Assembly: GCA_045595365.1 (NCBI GenBank)
Contig: JAZOAI010000026.1
Location: 8,727 to 72,726, forward strand
Direction of reading: 5' to 3'
Origin: SIG480 sp045595365
GTDB taxonomy: Bacteria; Bacillota; Clostridia; Oscillospirales; JAAYXM01
DNA: 64,000 bases
The number at the start of each line of letters is the position of its first letter. Within the stretch, counting starts at the first letter, position 1. Made by a program: the position numbers and the translations under genes. The notes under the pieces are model-generated. The model searched no databases. It was not told the origin of the DNA and saw only the letters and a list, made by a program, of their open reading frames with translations. Below are positions 25,105 through 34,500 of the stretch, piece after piece.

Positions 25105-26400
25105 TTAATAATAGTATCTTCTTCTGCGGTTTCTCCTTTTTTTATTGTATCTGATCGTATAGATTACGCACCCGATGATGATTAACAGAACTATGCCAAG
25201 CGCAATTAATGCAATCGGGCTTTTTGCAAACTTTTTTATCGCGTTTATCGCATATGCAATAATCCCGCGCTCAACGTCATCCGCTGCGACGAGGCGAAGC
25301 GTTGTATATTCCCTTCCGTCATATTTGATTGTGACTGTGCCAACCTCATCGCCCTTTTTGACCGGTGCTTCGAGTTCACGGCTTCCGTCGGTTATGAGTT
25401 CGACCTTTTTCGGGTCAAAATCCTTCGGCATAAGAACCGAGTAGTCAGCCTCCGTATGGGCAACGACATAATCTCTGTCCTTTGCGGACTCTACGTGAAC
25501 CTCACACACGGCATCAGATGATGAAAGAAGCGTTGCGCGCTTGAAGTTTTCAAATCCCCAGACCAGAAGCCTTTTAGATTCGACAAAATTCCCCTTTTTG
25601 CCCGTTTCCTCATCCTGCTTCGCACCGAGGACTACGGAAATAAGCTCTATATCGTTATATTCCGCGCTTGCCGCAAGGCAAAGCCCTGCAGGAGTCGTGC
25701 TTCCGGTTTTCATCCCGTCAGCTCTTGAATATATGTATCCCAGTTCCTTATATCTTGATATAAGCGAGTTTGTTGTGAAGAAGAACCTTTCCTCAGACAT
25801 ATTTGTTGCAGGGATTGTCGCTTTATCCATGCCGTATATCTCGCGGAGCCTTGTATGCTTTCGCGCCTCCATCGCAACAACCGCGACATCGCGCGCTGTT
25901 GTGTAGTGGTTTTCATCGTGAAGCCCGTTCGTATTGACGAAATTTGTTCCGCTAAGGCCAAGCTCCTGCGCGCGGCTATTCATAAGCGCGACAAAGCTCT
26001 CGATGCTTCCCGACACCCGCTCGGCAAGAATATTTGCCGCTTCGTTTGCACTTGCAACAAGCATGCAGATGACTAGATTCTCAACAGACATTTTCTCACC
26101 TGCGCGTATCCCCACGCTGCTGCCAGCTTCTGAAAGACCGCGAAAAGCGCTTTCATTTGCCGTTACAACCTCGCTCCAGTCAGCAAGGTTCTCAGCGACG
26201 AGCAGAGCTGTCATAAGTTTTGTTATGCTTGCCGGATACTGTTTCGTATCGGCGTTTTCAGAATAAATCTCGTGCCCGTCGGTCGCATCAATCAGAATTG
26301 ACGCTTTTGAATCTATATCAATCTTTTCGATTGCGCCTGCAAAGACCGATAGTGAAACAACACAAGCCAAAAGTACTGATATTATCCTCAGTTTCTTCAT
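25105..26400 (-). CDS. D-alanyl-D-alanine carboxypeptidase (penicillin-binding protein, S11 family)
   Basis: The 431-residue exported enzyme has a signal peptide (ending near AFAGA) and the serine-peptidase triad SxxK (SITK near residue 63), SxN (SAN) and KTG (KTGST). A C-terminal beta domain and a second membrane anchor (SPIALIALGIVLLIIIG) follow, then a basic tail KKRRNRRRRYYY. It trims D-Ala from stem peptides, as DacA or DacF does. The ATG at 26400 follows GGAGGAG. The C-terminal hydrophobic helix with a cytoplasmic arginine tail replaces the amphipathic anchor of DacA. Confidence 0.92.
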   Translation of the reverse strand: MKKLRIISVLLACVVSLSVFAGAIEKIDIDSKASILIDATDGHEIYSENADTKQYPASITKLMTALLVAENLADWSEVVTANESAFRGLSEAGSSVGIRAGEKMSVENLVICMLVASANEAANILAERVSGSIESFVALMNSRAQELGLSGTNFVNTNGLHDENHYTTARDVAVVAMEARKHTRLREIYGMDKATIPATNMSEERFFFTTNSLISRYKELGYIYSRADGMKTGSTTPAGLCLAASAEYNDIELISVVLGAKQDEETGKKGNFVESKRLLVWGFENFKRATLLSSSDAVCEVHVESAKDRDYVVAHTEADYSVLMPKDFDPKKVELITDGSRELEAPVKKGDEVGTVTIKYDGREYTTLRLVAADDVERGIIAYAINAIKKFAKSPIALIALGIVLLIIIGCVIYTIRYNKKRRNRRRRYYY

Positions 26401-26431
26401 TTTTCTCCTCCACACTCTTTGTTATGAAAAT

Positions 26432-26460
26432 ATTATAACAGATTTATATTAATTAAACAA
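26432..26460 (-). promoter_or_regulatory. Promoter of the carboxypeptidase gene
   Basis: A -35 TTGTTT (26455-26460), a 17-bp spacer and a -10 TATAAT (26432-26437) are read leftward. Confidence 0.68.
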
Positions 26461-26478
26461 CAATTTAGGAAAGTATTT

Positions 26479-26802
26479 ATGAAACTTTTACGTCACGAAT
26501 ATATTCTCGGTATCATTACTTTGATTTTCCTTTTGTTCATTTTCTTCCTTCCTGCCGGAACCCAAAATGAAAACACCGTTGCAGTCGGATCAGACAAAAG
26601 TGCTGTTCCGTATCTTATTGACATAAACGCCGCGGATGCAACAGAGCTTGCCCTTCTCGACGGGATAGGCCCGAAGCTTGCGGAGCGGATTATTGCTTAC
26701 AGAACTGAACACGGAGGCTTTGAGTCTATATCTGAATTATGCGAGGTTCCCGGAATCGGAACCTCGGTGCTTGAAGATATATCGGATTACATCAAAGCCT
26801 AG
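26479..26802 (+). CDS. ComEA-like helix-hairpin-helix DNA-binding membrane protein
   Basis: The 107-residue protein has one N-terminal membrane anchor (near residues 9-27). After a short linker comes a ComEA-type pair of helix-hairpin-helix motifs (DINAADATELALLDGIGPKLAERI and LCEVPGIGTSVLEDI, each shown in part). ComEA binds incoming DNA at the cell surface during transformation. This protein lacks the SLBB domain of Bacillus ComEA, and no comEB or comEC is next to it, so a competence role is unproven. Confidence 0.8.
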   Translation: MKLLRHEYILGIITLIFLLFIFFLPAGTQNENTVAVGSDKSAVPYLIDINAADATELALLDGIGPKLAERIIAYRTEHGGFESISELCEVPGIGTSVLEDISDYIKA

Positions 26803-26830
26803 ACACATACTTTTTATAGGAGGTTATTTT

Positions 26831-27511
26831 ATGAGAATACTCGTAGTTGACGACGAAAAAATCATCGTCAAGGGGATTAAATTCAACCTTGAAAACGAGG
26901 GTTATGAAGTTGAGACTGCTCATAATGGTGAAGATGCTCTTGAAATTGTCAAGAGTGTGCATCTTGACCTTATTATACTTGACCTTATGATGCCAAAGCT
27001 TGACGGACTTGAAACCTGCAGACGGATACGCGAGTTTTCAACGGTTCCAATAATAATGCTCACAGCAAAGAGTGAAGATACGGACAAGCTCCTCGGATTT
27101 GAATACGGCGCTGATGATTATCTCACAAAGCCGTTTAATATTCTTGAGCTTAAGTCGCGCGTCCGCGCAATTTTGAGACGCGCAGGCTCAGCTTCCTCAA
27201 AATTCAAAAGCACAAGGCTTATTTCAGATTCTCTCATTCTTGATACAGACCAGAGAAACGCATATATTGACGGAAATCCCATTGCCCTTACCGCAAAGGA
27301 GTTTGACCTTGTTGAGCTTATGATGAGAAACCCGGGCAGAGTTTACAGCCGCGACAATCTCCTCAACATAGTCTGGGGATATGAATATCCGGGAGATATG
27401 AGAACCGTCGACGTGCATATACGGCGCCTTCGCGAAAAGCTCGAGGCAAACCCGGCAAAGCCGGAATATATTCTCACTAAATGGGGAGTTGGGTACTATT
27501 TTAAAGCGTAG
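26831..27511 (+). CDS. OmpR/PhoB-family response regulator
   Basis: The 226-residue regulator has a receiver domain and a winged-helix output domain. The receiver has acidic pair DDE at residues 8-10, phospho-acceptor aspartate in DLIILDLMMPKLDG near residue 51, and lysine in YLTKPFN near 101. The output domain carries MRTVDVHIRRLREKL as its recognition helix. The ATG at 26831 is set by AGGAGG. The kinase gene overlaps its end, and a GerMN lipoprotein gene follows. This is a three-gene envelope-sensing unit reminiscent of MtrA-MtrB-LpqB. Confidence 0.94.
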   Translation: MRILVVDDEKIIVKGIKFNLENEGYEVETAHNGEDALEIVKSVHLDLIILDLMMPKLDGLETCRRIREFSTVPIIMLTAKSEDTDKLLGFEYGADDYLTKPFNILELKSRVRAILRRAGSASSKFKSTRLISDSLILDTDQRNAYIDGNPIALTAKEFDLVELMMRNPGRVYSRDNLLNIVWGYEYPGDMRTVDVHIRRLREKLEANPAKPEYILTKWGVGYYFKA

Positions 27512-28928
27512 CTTTATTAAAAAAAAGCTTTTTGACAGTATGTCGGTCCGAATCTTTATTCTTTGTTCGCTTTTCGCGGCGATAGCTGTGCTTATATATG
27601 CCTCCACTGCATATTGGGGGCTTCGTTCCGCGACTGTTTCGCAAAAGGAGTTTGAACTTTTTTCAGCGGCGTCCGACTTTTCGGCGTCGCTTTCGCCTTA
27701 TGGAAATTCTCCACCTTCCATGAGCTGTGTTTCTCCCTACATCAAGAGGAGACTTCTCATCACAGATGAAAATTTCAGAATAACATATGACAGTTCTGAT
27801 ATTGACAACCTCACGGGTAAGATTTTCTTTCATTCGGCAACCTCATCCTCGCTTCGCGGAGAAACTTTTTTCGAGTGTTCTTTTCTCCCTGACTCAGTCG
27901 AAAGCCGTGTTTCCGTTCCGATTGTAAATGGCGCCGCCACTTTGGGTTGTCTCATTCTCCTGGAGAGTGACTCCTCTCTGCACTATATTTTTGATGCGCT
28001 CGGCATTACCTTCTTCATATCTTCCCTCGCAGTTCTATTTCTCTTTTTTGCACTTTGGATGCTTGTGTCCAATCTTTTAAATAAAAGAATATCGCATCTT
28101 TTGTCTGCGATAAAAAAATCGAGAACAGAGTTCTTAGCTAAAAAAATCCCGGTAACTTCACACGACGAAATTACTCCCGTTATTGAAGAATTCAATCACA
28201 TATATGAACAGCTCAACTACACTCAGCAAATGCGGCAGGCTTTCGTTTCCGATGCATCCCACGAGCTCAGAACCCCGCTTGCAGCAATACGGCTTCTGTG
28301 TGAATCCATAACGGGAACTTCCAATATCGACACCGAAACAACGCGTGAGTTTATGGGAGATATTATTCTGGAAGTTGACCGTATGTCGCACACCGCAGAA
28401 AAGCTTCTCGTTCTCTCTCGTCTTGACAATTCCTCGGTGCCGACGCTTGCCCCGGTCCCTATGACGGAGATAGTGAAGAAAACGCTCAGCGCACTTTCGC
28501 CTATTGCTGAGGATAAGAACATAACGATTGAAGCCTATCTTGAAGAAAGCTGCACTATCCTCGCCGAAATGGAGGGCACCAATCAGATTGTGAGCAACCT
28601 GATTGATAATGCGATAAAATATAACAGCATCGGCGGAACGCTCAGAGTTTACCTTTATTCCAAGAACGACTCGTGCATTTTTATTACCGACGATACAGGA
28701 ATCGGGATAGCCCCGGAATACCGCGAACAGGTTTTTGAACGCTTTTACCGCGTTGACAAGTCCCGAAAGCATGACGGACGCGGTGGGAGCGGACTTGGCC
28801 TTGCAATCGTAAAGCGAAACATTGATGCCTTCGGCGGTCACATTGAAATTTCGGATTCCGTTTTCGGCGGTGCGCGGTTCACCGTGACTTTGCCGAAACT
28901 TATAACCGAGGAGAGTGAAGAACAGTGA
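27489..28928 (+). CDS. Sensor histidine kinase
   Basis: The roughly 479-residue kinase has two membrane helices (near residues 19-40 and 167-195) bounding an extracytoplasmic sensor of about 125 residues. HAMP, HisKA with the phosphorylated histidine in VSDASHELRTPLAAIRL, and HATPase (N box LIDNAIKYN, G boxes DDTGIGI and GGSGLGLAIV) follow. The start is uncertain. The TTG at 27489 overlaps the regulator gene by 23 bp with GGGGAG very close to it. The ATG at 27540 (MSVRIFIL) has no site but also leaves the first helix intact. Confidence 0.9.
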   Translation: MGTILKRSFIKKKLFDSMSVRIFILCSLFAAIAVLIYASTAYWGLRSATVSQKEFELFSAASDFSASLSPYGNSPPSMSCVSPYIKRRLLITDENFRITYDSSDIDNLTGKIFFHSATSSSLRGETFFECSFLPDSVESRVSVPIVNGAATLGCLILLESDSSLHYIFDALGITFFISSLAVLFLFFALWMLVSNLLNKRISHLLSAIKKSRTEFLAKKIPVTSHDEITPVIEEFNHIYEQLNYTQQMRQAFVSDASHELRTPLAAIRLLCESITGTSNIDTETTREFMGDIILEVDRMSHTAEKLLVLSRLDNSSVPTLAPVPMTEIVKKTLSALSPIAEDKNITIEAYLEESCTILAEMEGTNQIVSNLIDNAIKYNSIGGTLRVYLYSKNDSCIFITDDTGIGIAPEYREQVFERFYRVDKSRKHDGRGGSGLGLAIVKRNIDAFGGHIEISDSVFGGARFTVTLPKLITEESEEQ

Positions 28929-29803
28929 AAAGGTTTTTACTTCTTTTCCTTGCGGTAGCCTTTCTTTCTGGCTGTTCAAGCGCGAACCGCACAGCCGTGC
29001 TATCCGGCAAGGTGTATTACTTTACTTCAAACTCAGCACAAGAGCTTACTCCGATTGACGCTTCACTTGAAACTTCGGATATTGAAGTTGCTGCAAACGA
29101 GCTTTTTCAGCGTCTTTATTCTCCCCCCGGAAAAAGCCTCACTTCTCCCCTGCCACACCGCATAAAGCTCATTGACCTCTCAGTTGTGGAAAACGAATGT
29201 AAGATTCTTCTTTCATCTGCATACCGAAATCTTTCCGTTTTTGAAGCAACCGCACTTAATGGCGCACTCGTCAAAACAATGTGCAGCCTTCCCGGCATCG
29301 AAAGGCTCTCAATCGCCTGCGAGGATGTATCTCAGGTTTTTGACAGCAAAGAATTTCTCACTGAAATTCCGAGAACGTATTATGAATCGCATACGCTAAA
29401 CCTTTATTACACCCAAAATGCCTATACTGGCGTTGTAAAGGAAACGGCAACCATTTCCCTCTCCCCTGATGAAACTCTCGAAAAATCAGTTGTTCTGCTT
29501 CTCAAAAATCCTTCTTCAGTTTCTTCAGAAACACCTTTCCCGGAAGGAACAAAAATTAACGATGTTTACATTAGTGAGGGTATTTGTGTGGTGGACGTTT
29601 CAAAGGAATTTGTTTCAAATGCTGTTCACAAAAAAAAGCAGGAAACTGCAATCCTTTTCTCAATTGTAAACACGCTTACAGAACTCCCGAAAATTGACAG
29701 CGTCAAATTTCTTATTGATGGAAATGCTGCTTACGGGTATACTTATTATAATATTTCAAATCCGCTCACAAATTCTGATGAACTTTTTGACATCAATAAC
29801 TAA
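28925..29803 (+). CDS. GerMN-domain lipoprotein linked to the two-component system
   Basis: The 292-residue protein starts with a lipoprotein signal (lipobox LSGC near residue 17). Two GerMN (sporulation/spore-germination) domains follow, roughly residues 40-150 and 160-285. The second is seen in INDVYISEGICVVDVSKEF and ILFSIVNTLTELPKIDSVKF (partial blocks). GTG at 28925 overlaps the kinase stop (GTGA). In Bacillus, GerM works in spore-envelope assembly. In Actinobacteria, the GerMN lipoprotein LpqB modulates the MtrAB kinase. Either role fits; the operon favours a kinase accessory. Confidence 0.85.
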   Translation: MKRFLLLFLAVAFLSGCSSANRTAVLSGKVYYFTSNSAQELTPIDASLETSDIEVAANELFQRLYSPPGKSLTSPLPHRIKLIDLSVVENECKILLSSAYRNLSVFEATALNGALVKTMCSLPGIERLSIACEDVSQVFDSKEFLTEIPRTYYESHTLNLYYTQNAYTGVVKETATISLSPDETLEKSVVLLLKNPSSVSSETPFPEGTKINDVYISEGICVVDVSKEFVSNAVHKKKQETAILFSIVNTLTELPKIDSVKFLIDGNAAYGYTYYNISNPLTNSDELFDINN

Positions 29804-29818
29804 ACGGATGCTTCTGAT

Positions 29819-30013
29819 GTGGATAATTTGAAATTTGACACCTTGTCGGTGCATGGCGAGTATTCTCCCGAACCGGCAACACACTCACAGCTCTCAGAAG
29901 AGCAGCTTCTCGCTGCAGAATTAACTGCATCAACGATTCGTCTCTCTATCGGAATCGAGGACATTTCTGAAATTCTCGGCGATATTTCCCAGGAGCTTGA
30001 TGCCTGCAAATAA
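29819..30013 (+). pseudogene. metY: Remnant of O-acetylhomoserine sulfhydrylase (metY), large internal deletion
   Basis: The 64-codon frame starts GTG. It joins the N-terminus of a MetY-type PLP enzyme (KFDTLSVHGEYSPEPATHS) directly to its extreme C-terminus (QLSEEQLLAAELTASTIRLS, then IGIEDISEILGDISQELDAC). The intact enzyme is about 420-430 residues, so some 360 codons, including the PLP lysine, are missing while the frame is kept. The joint lies at ATHSQL. Intact enzymes usually have an N-terminal PATxS-like stretch and a C-terminal TTHSQL motif, which suggests deletion between short similar sequences. No clear ribosome binding site is seen. Confidence 0.75.
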
Positions 30014-30017
30014 ATTT

Positions 30018-30053
30018 AAGGCAGAAACGAAATTAATCGTTTCTGCCTTTTTT
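30018..30053 (+). terminator. Terminator after the metY remnant
   Basis: Perfect 13-bp arms AAGGCAGAAACGA/TCGTTTCTGCCTT (30018-30030 and 30037-30049) are followed by T6. It probably ends the two-component operon or the former metY transcript. Confidence 0.92.
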
Positions 30054-30095
30054 CGCACAACAAAGGGTTTGTAGCAAAACAGCCCCTTTGAATTC

Positions 30096-31250
30096 TTAAA
30101 TCATTGTAAGAAGAACATCTATCATTTTGCTTGTTTCGGCACGAGTTGCATAAGCGCGCGGGTCAAAAAATTTAGCTCCGTGATTATTGTGCTTACCGGA
30201 AATGATTCCGGCACGTTGCATAGTCTCTACGCTTGCCTTTGCATACTCCGAAATCTCGAAACTATCGCCGAATTCTATTTTTTCAACACTGTCAGGGAGA
30301 GTCTTTTTCACAATTTTTGCGACATAGTTTGAAATCATAACTGCCATATCCTGACGCGTTATAAAGCTTTCCGGACTGAATCGGCCGTTTTCTGTTCCGC
30401 TTGCGACACCAGTCGAATATGCCCACGAGACCGCTTCTGCATACCAGGCATCTGAAGACACATCGCCAAACACTGCTGAAATATTAAAATCCTTGTATAT
30501 GTTCTCACCTGCAAGGTTGAGAAGAATCGTAACGAACTGTGCGCGGGTTATATTTGACTGCGGTGCAAAATACGGCTCGCCATTCCGGTTCTTCCCCATA
30601 CCCGAAATCACGTTCTTCTCAGCAAGAGACATAACATGCGGATAAAACCAATCGTCCTCTTTTACGTCTGAAAACTCATTGGCAACCGGAGTTTTCTCCA
30701 CTATCTCTGCCCATTTCGCATAAATGAATGTCGATGTGGTGATGGGGGTTGAGAAATCAAACGGAAGGGTACCAAAAGCATCCGCATACCAGCCGTCAAA
30801 TACAAAGCCTTGCTTTGTCGGAACTGTCTGAGGCTCCGGAACACACTCACCGACCACAACATCGATGTCGTCAAAAGCAGAGCCCCCCATTGTATCAAAG
30901 GTTACGTTGACGGTGTTTTTTGCAGCATCCTGAACTATAGCGAAAACTGCAGAAATCTTAACATCCTTTTCAGGCATTACAAAACTCAAAATTTCCGCTG
31001 TGGGGTTTTGAATTACGACATCGTCAGATGCCCAGTAATAAAACGTATATCCCTCATACGGAAAAGCTCGCATAAGAACGGTTTCTCCCGGATAAAATAT
31101 CGCCTTCTGCCTGATTATGTCACCTCCGCCCTCTGTATATGCATCAGCAAAATACATCGCCGCTGCCGCATTTGCAAGTGGTGCAGCACAGCAGACAACA
31201 AGCATCAGAACGAGCGTCACAGACACGATTTTTTTCAATAATTTAAACAT
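30096..31250 (-). CDS. Secreted SLH-domain protein with InlB-type repeat
   Basis: The 384-residue protein has a signal peptide (cut near NAAAA). A Bacterial_repeat-like segment (GYTFYYWASDDVVIQNPTAE) follows, then an InlB B-repeat-type domain (VNVTFDTMGG...GYVF-like GFVFDGWYADA...FIYAKWAE). Three C-terminal SLH domains (near residues 190-245, 255-310 and 320-384; FSDVKEDDWFYPHVMSLAEK, FGDVSSDAWYAEAVSWAYS) come last. SLH domains anchor proteins to pyruvylated wall polymers, so this is a cell-surface protein. It has its own promoter and points away from the larger SLH protein. Confidence 0.9.
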   Translation of the reverse strand: MFKLLKKIVSVTLVLMLVVCCAAPLANAAAAMYFADAYTEGGGDIIRQKAIFYPGETVLMRAFPYEGYTFYYWASDDVVIQNPTAEILSFVMPEKDVKISAVFAIVQDAAKNTVNVTFDTMGGSAFDDIDVVVGECVPEPQTVPTKQGFVFDGWYADAFGTLPFDFSTPITTSTFIYAKWAEIVEKTPVANEFSDVKEDDWFYPHVMSLAEKNVISGMGKNRNGEPYFAPQSNITRAQFVTILLNLAGENIYKDFNISAVFGDVSSDAWYAEAVSWAYSTGVASGTENGRFSPESFITRQDMAVMISNYVAKIVKKTLPDSVEKIEFGDSFEISEYAKASVETMQRAGIISGKHNNHGAKFFDPRAYATRAETSKMIDVLLTMI

Positions 31251-31292
31251 AATTTTAATATTTTCTCCTTCCTTCTTTTTCTTTCTGAGTTA

Positions 31293-31321
31293 ATTATAGC
31301 TTCTTTTTTCACCTTAGTCAA
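31293..31321 (-). promoter_or_regulatory. Promoter of the leftward SLH gene
   Basis: A -35 TTGACT (31316-31321), a 17-bp spacer and a -10 TATAAT (31293-31298), read leftward, leave a short untranslated leader. Confidence 0.82.
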
Positions 31322-31361
31322 TAAACGTTTTTCTTTTTTTCAAATAAACTCAAACAATAGA

Positions 31362-31390
31362 TTGACTTTTTGCCAATTTTCGTCTATGAT
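31362..31390 (+). promoter_or_regulatory. Promoter of the large SLH protein gene
   Basis: A -35 TTGACT (31362-31367), a 17-bp spacer and a -10 TATGAT (31385-31390) predict a transcript start near 31397 and a 120-nt leader. Confidence 0.75.
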
Positions 31391-31396
31391 ATACAT

Positions 31397-31516
31397 ATAT
31401 AGTATTGTGCAATTTATACATATACCATTTGCAGTTGATTGCACCAAAAATTCGGCACGCCGCCCGCCGTAAGCGCGGCGCCGCAAAGTTCTCTTTTTTG
31501 CGGTTGTGGAGTTGTT
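31397..31516 (+). other. G+C-rich structured 5' leader of the large SLH gene
   Basis: An A+T-rich first half is followed at 31454-31486 by a very G+C-rich, self-complementary stretch (GGCACGCCGCCCGCC, GTAA, GCGCGGCGCCGCAAAG). A second TTGCGG that can pair with CCGCAA follows at 31498-31503, just before the ribosome binding site. It could occlude translation. It does not match a riboswitch class I can name. Confidence 0.4.
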
Positions 31517-34500
31517 ATGAGAAAGGTAAGAATGTTACTCAAAAAGGCTGTCCGCATCCTTCTTGTTGTCGCGCTTATTCTCTCTGCCTTGCCTGCAGGA
31601 GCTTTTGCTGCAACAAATGATTATTTCGGCCCTACCATTGCCGGAGTTACTCTCAACAAACAACGGACTGTTGCTACAATCAATTTCAGTGAACCTGTTG
31701 AAGCTGCTACAACGAACTTCAAAAACAAAATTAAGCTCAGCCAGGAGGGTGCCCCACTTCAGAATCTTTCCTTTAAAGATGTTAAGGTTTCGGGCTCCCA
31801 GATGATTATAACATTAAATTCTCAGCTCAATAAGTCCGATAACTTTTTTGAAATCGCAGAGAACACTCTCCTCAACCAGACTATTGCAATCCAATCTAAT
31901 CTTTTTGATGCGCGAGGCCCAGCCTTTGCCGACAAAAACTCTGTCATCGTCAATTCAGCTGAAAAGACCGTAACCTTAAAGTTTAAAACCCCAATCAAGG
32001 GCTATCCTAATGACGATTCTCTTAAAAATGAATATATTTCTCTCGCTCGAAACGGATCCACCTTTGAACCCATACACGAAGATAATATTGAAATTAACGG
32101 TTCCGAAGGAGAAATTGTAATCACTCTTGATGAATGGCTCACAGGAACGAGGTCAAAATTCAAAATTGCCGCCGGTAAGCTTGTTAATTCGGACAATGGT
32201 TGCATTAATATTGATGATTTGATAACTGCCGCAATCAATATTTCTTCTTCCTCTTCTTCGGATACCACAATAATTACCGCCCCACCCGAAATTGATTATG
32301 CAACCATCAGCAGCGACCTCAAAACTGTCACTATTTATTTTACAGAAAAAATCAAAAATGCTTATGCAACGGGGGTTTCTTCTTCTGTTGCCGCAAACTT
32401 CCTCAAATCACATGTCTGGATAAGCCGTAAGAGCAAAACGAATTACGAGACCTTGAGCGGTTCAGACACAATTTCCGTCTCTTCCAATTATGTTAAGATT
32501 GTTTTCAGTGAACCGCTTACAGCAACACGAAACTATATAAAGATTGATGCTAACTCTCTTACAGATTATAACGGAAATCCGATTAATGTGGAATTGGTTA
32601 CCGATAGCATATCCGGTTCCGCCTCCTCTACTTCAGCTCCGGAATATGCAAGCGCCTCTCTCTCCGGAAACAATAAAATTCTTGTCTATTTTTCAATTCC
32701 TGTAATTAAAAATGCTTCTCTCTCGATGAGTGAGCTTCGTTCTTCAATATTTGTTTCACGAAATGGCAGTACGTTCAATGCACTTACCACCTCTGATGCA
32801 ATCTCCGTATCCGGAAACACATTGACAGTAACTCTTTCCTCACCTCTTTCCGGAAAGAATAACAGATTGAAAATTCTTGCAAATGCCATTACCTCAAAGA
32901 CAGGCATTCCTCTTAACAACACTGTGACAACTTCTTATCTGACTTATTCAGGAAGTGACTACACTTACGATAGCGAACCCGTATACTCTTATACGCTTTA
33001 CGATGAAGACGCTCAGCGCATAAGAGTTTATTTTGAAAATGACATTGCAGCAACTTCATCCTCATATCTCATCAGCAATGTTTTGATTTCAAGAAACGGT
33101 TCATCGTTTAAATCACTTTCATCAAGCGATGTTGTCACAATTTCCCCGCGAAATGCTATTGCAATTCTTCTCTCAGAACCTCTTACAGGAAGCAAAAACG
33201 CTGTAAGAATTGTTGGAAACACTCTTAAAGACTACGATACCGGATATGTTCTCAATGACACAATTACAACCGACTACATCAATGTTGGAGCTTCTTCTGA
33301 TAACGACACTCCTTCCTCATCGGGAACCTCAACATATACAGGAGATATAGAAGCTTCAATTTCCGAGGATTTCTATACGGTATCTTTGAAATTCAACGAG
33401 CCGCTGTATAACAATTTTGATTCTTTGGATGAACTCAAGTCGAAGATTCAGATTTCAAGAAACGGAACCTTCCGTTCCTTGACCGGCGATGATTACATAA
33501 GAATCAATGATGCTGAAAACGAGCTACTTATCGTTCTTGCAAATCCTGCAGATGAGTATTTTTCACAGATAAAAATTCTTTCAAAATCCCTGAGAAACGC
33601 TTCCGGAGAAGCAATCTCAAGTGTTATGACCACTCTTCCCTTCGGCGAGGCTGATGGCGTTGCACGCGCATATATTGATGATTCAGCTCTCAAAGCTACA
33701 ATTTCAACTCAGGAAACTGCAGATTCGATAATCGCAACCTTCGCTGATGAAACTGAGATAACTTCTTTGAACAAAGCCGCCACATTTTTGGTAAAGCTCC
33801 CAGAGAAAAAGAATAGTGCTGTTTTAAATATTTCAAAAAACGTTGCTGACTCCGTTAAACGTTATGGCGGAACAGTTGCACTTTCTTTCGGAAGCTCAAC
33901 CTATTACTTACCCGCAAGCAACATCCCCACACTTTCTGACGGAGATACGCTTTCGCTTACAATCGACAAAGTGTCTGACGCGTCAGGAAGCCTTGCATCC
34001 TCGTCAGCAAAGGATAATTTCTCGATTCAGTCTCCAGCAGTTAAGCTCAAGACATCCGTTATCTCGGCATCGGGAGAAAAGAAGGACATAAAGCATTCTG
34101 CTTTTGCCGAAAAAAGATTTATGAGCAAGTCGTCGACAAACAATGCTCACTTTACTGCAGTCCGGATTGAAAACTCAGGCACGGTTGTTCCCGTTCCGTC
34201 AAAGTCAGAAACAAAAGCAGGCGTTGTTTATATAACCGCAAAAACCCTTTCTGACGGAAACTACGCTGCTATATCAGCCAGCCACACTTTCTCCAATACT
34301 CCAAACTGGGTTGTTACCCCCGCGAACACACTTGGTTCACGCCTTATTCTTTCAAACGCAAGCGGAAGCAACCTTAACGCAAACCAGGCAATCTCGCGTG
34401 CAGAAACGGTAACTATCATGACAAAAACACTTGGAGTTTTCGGAGATGCAAGCGGCGCAAGCCCATTCTTTGACATGATTTCGACTGATAATTATTTCAA

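Noticed and set aside
29819..30013. A genuine 64-residue stand-alone protein
   Set aside because: Both halves align with the two ends of MetY, and the ribosome binding site is poor, so a deletion relic is the simpler reading, although expression is not excluded.
31454..31510. c-di-GMP-I (GEMM) riboswitch before the large SLH gene
   Set aside because: GCAAAG and a GTAA loop are present, but the 3' receptor stem and the closing TTGCC of the class are missing, so it is reported only as a structured leader.
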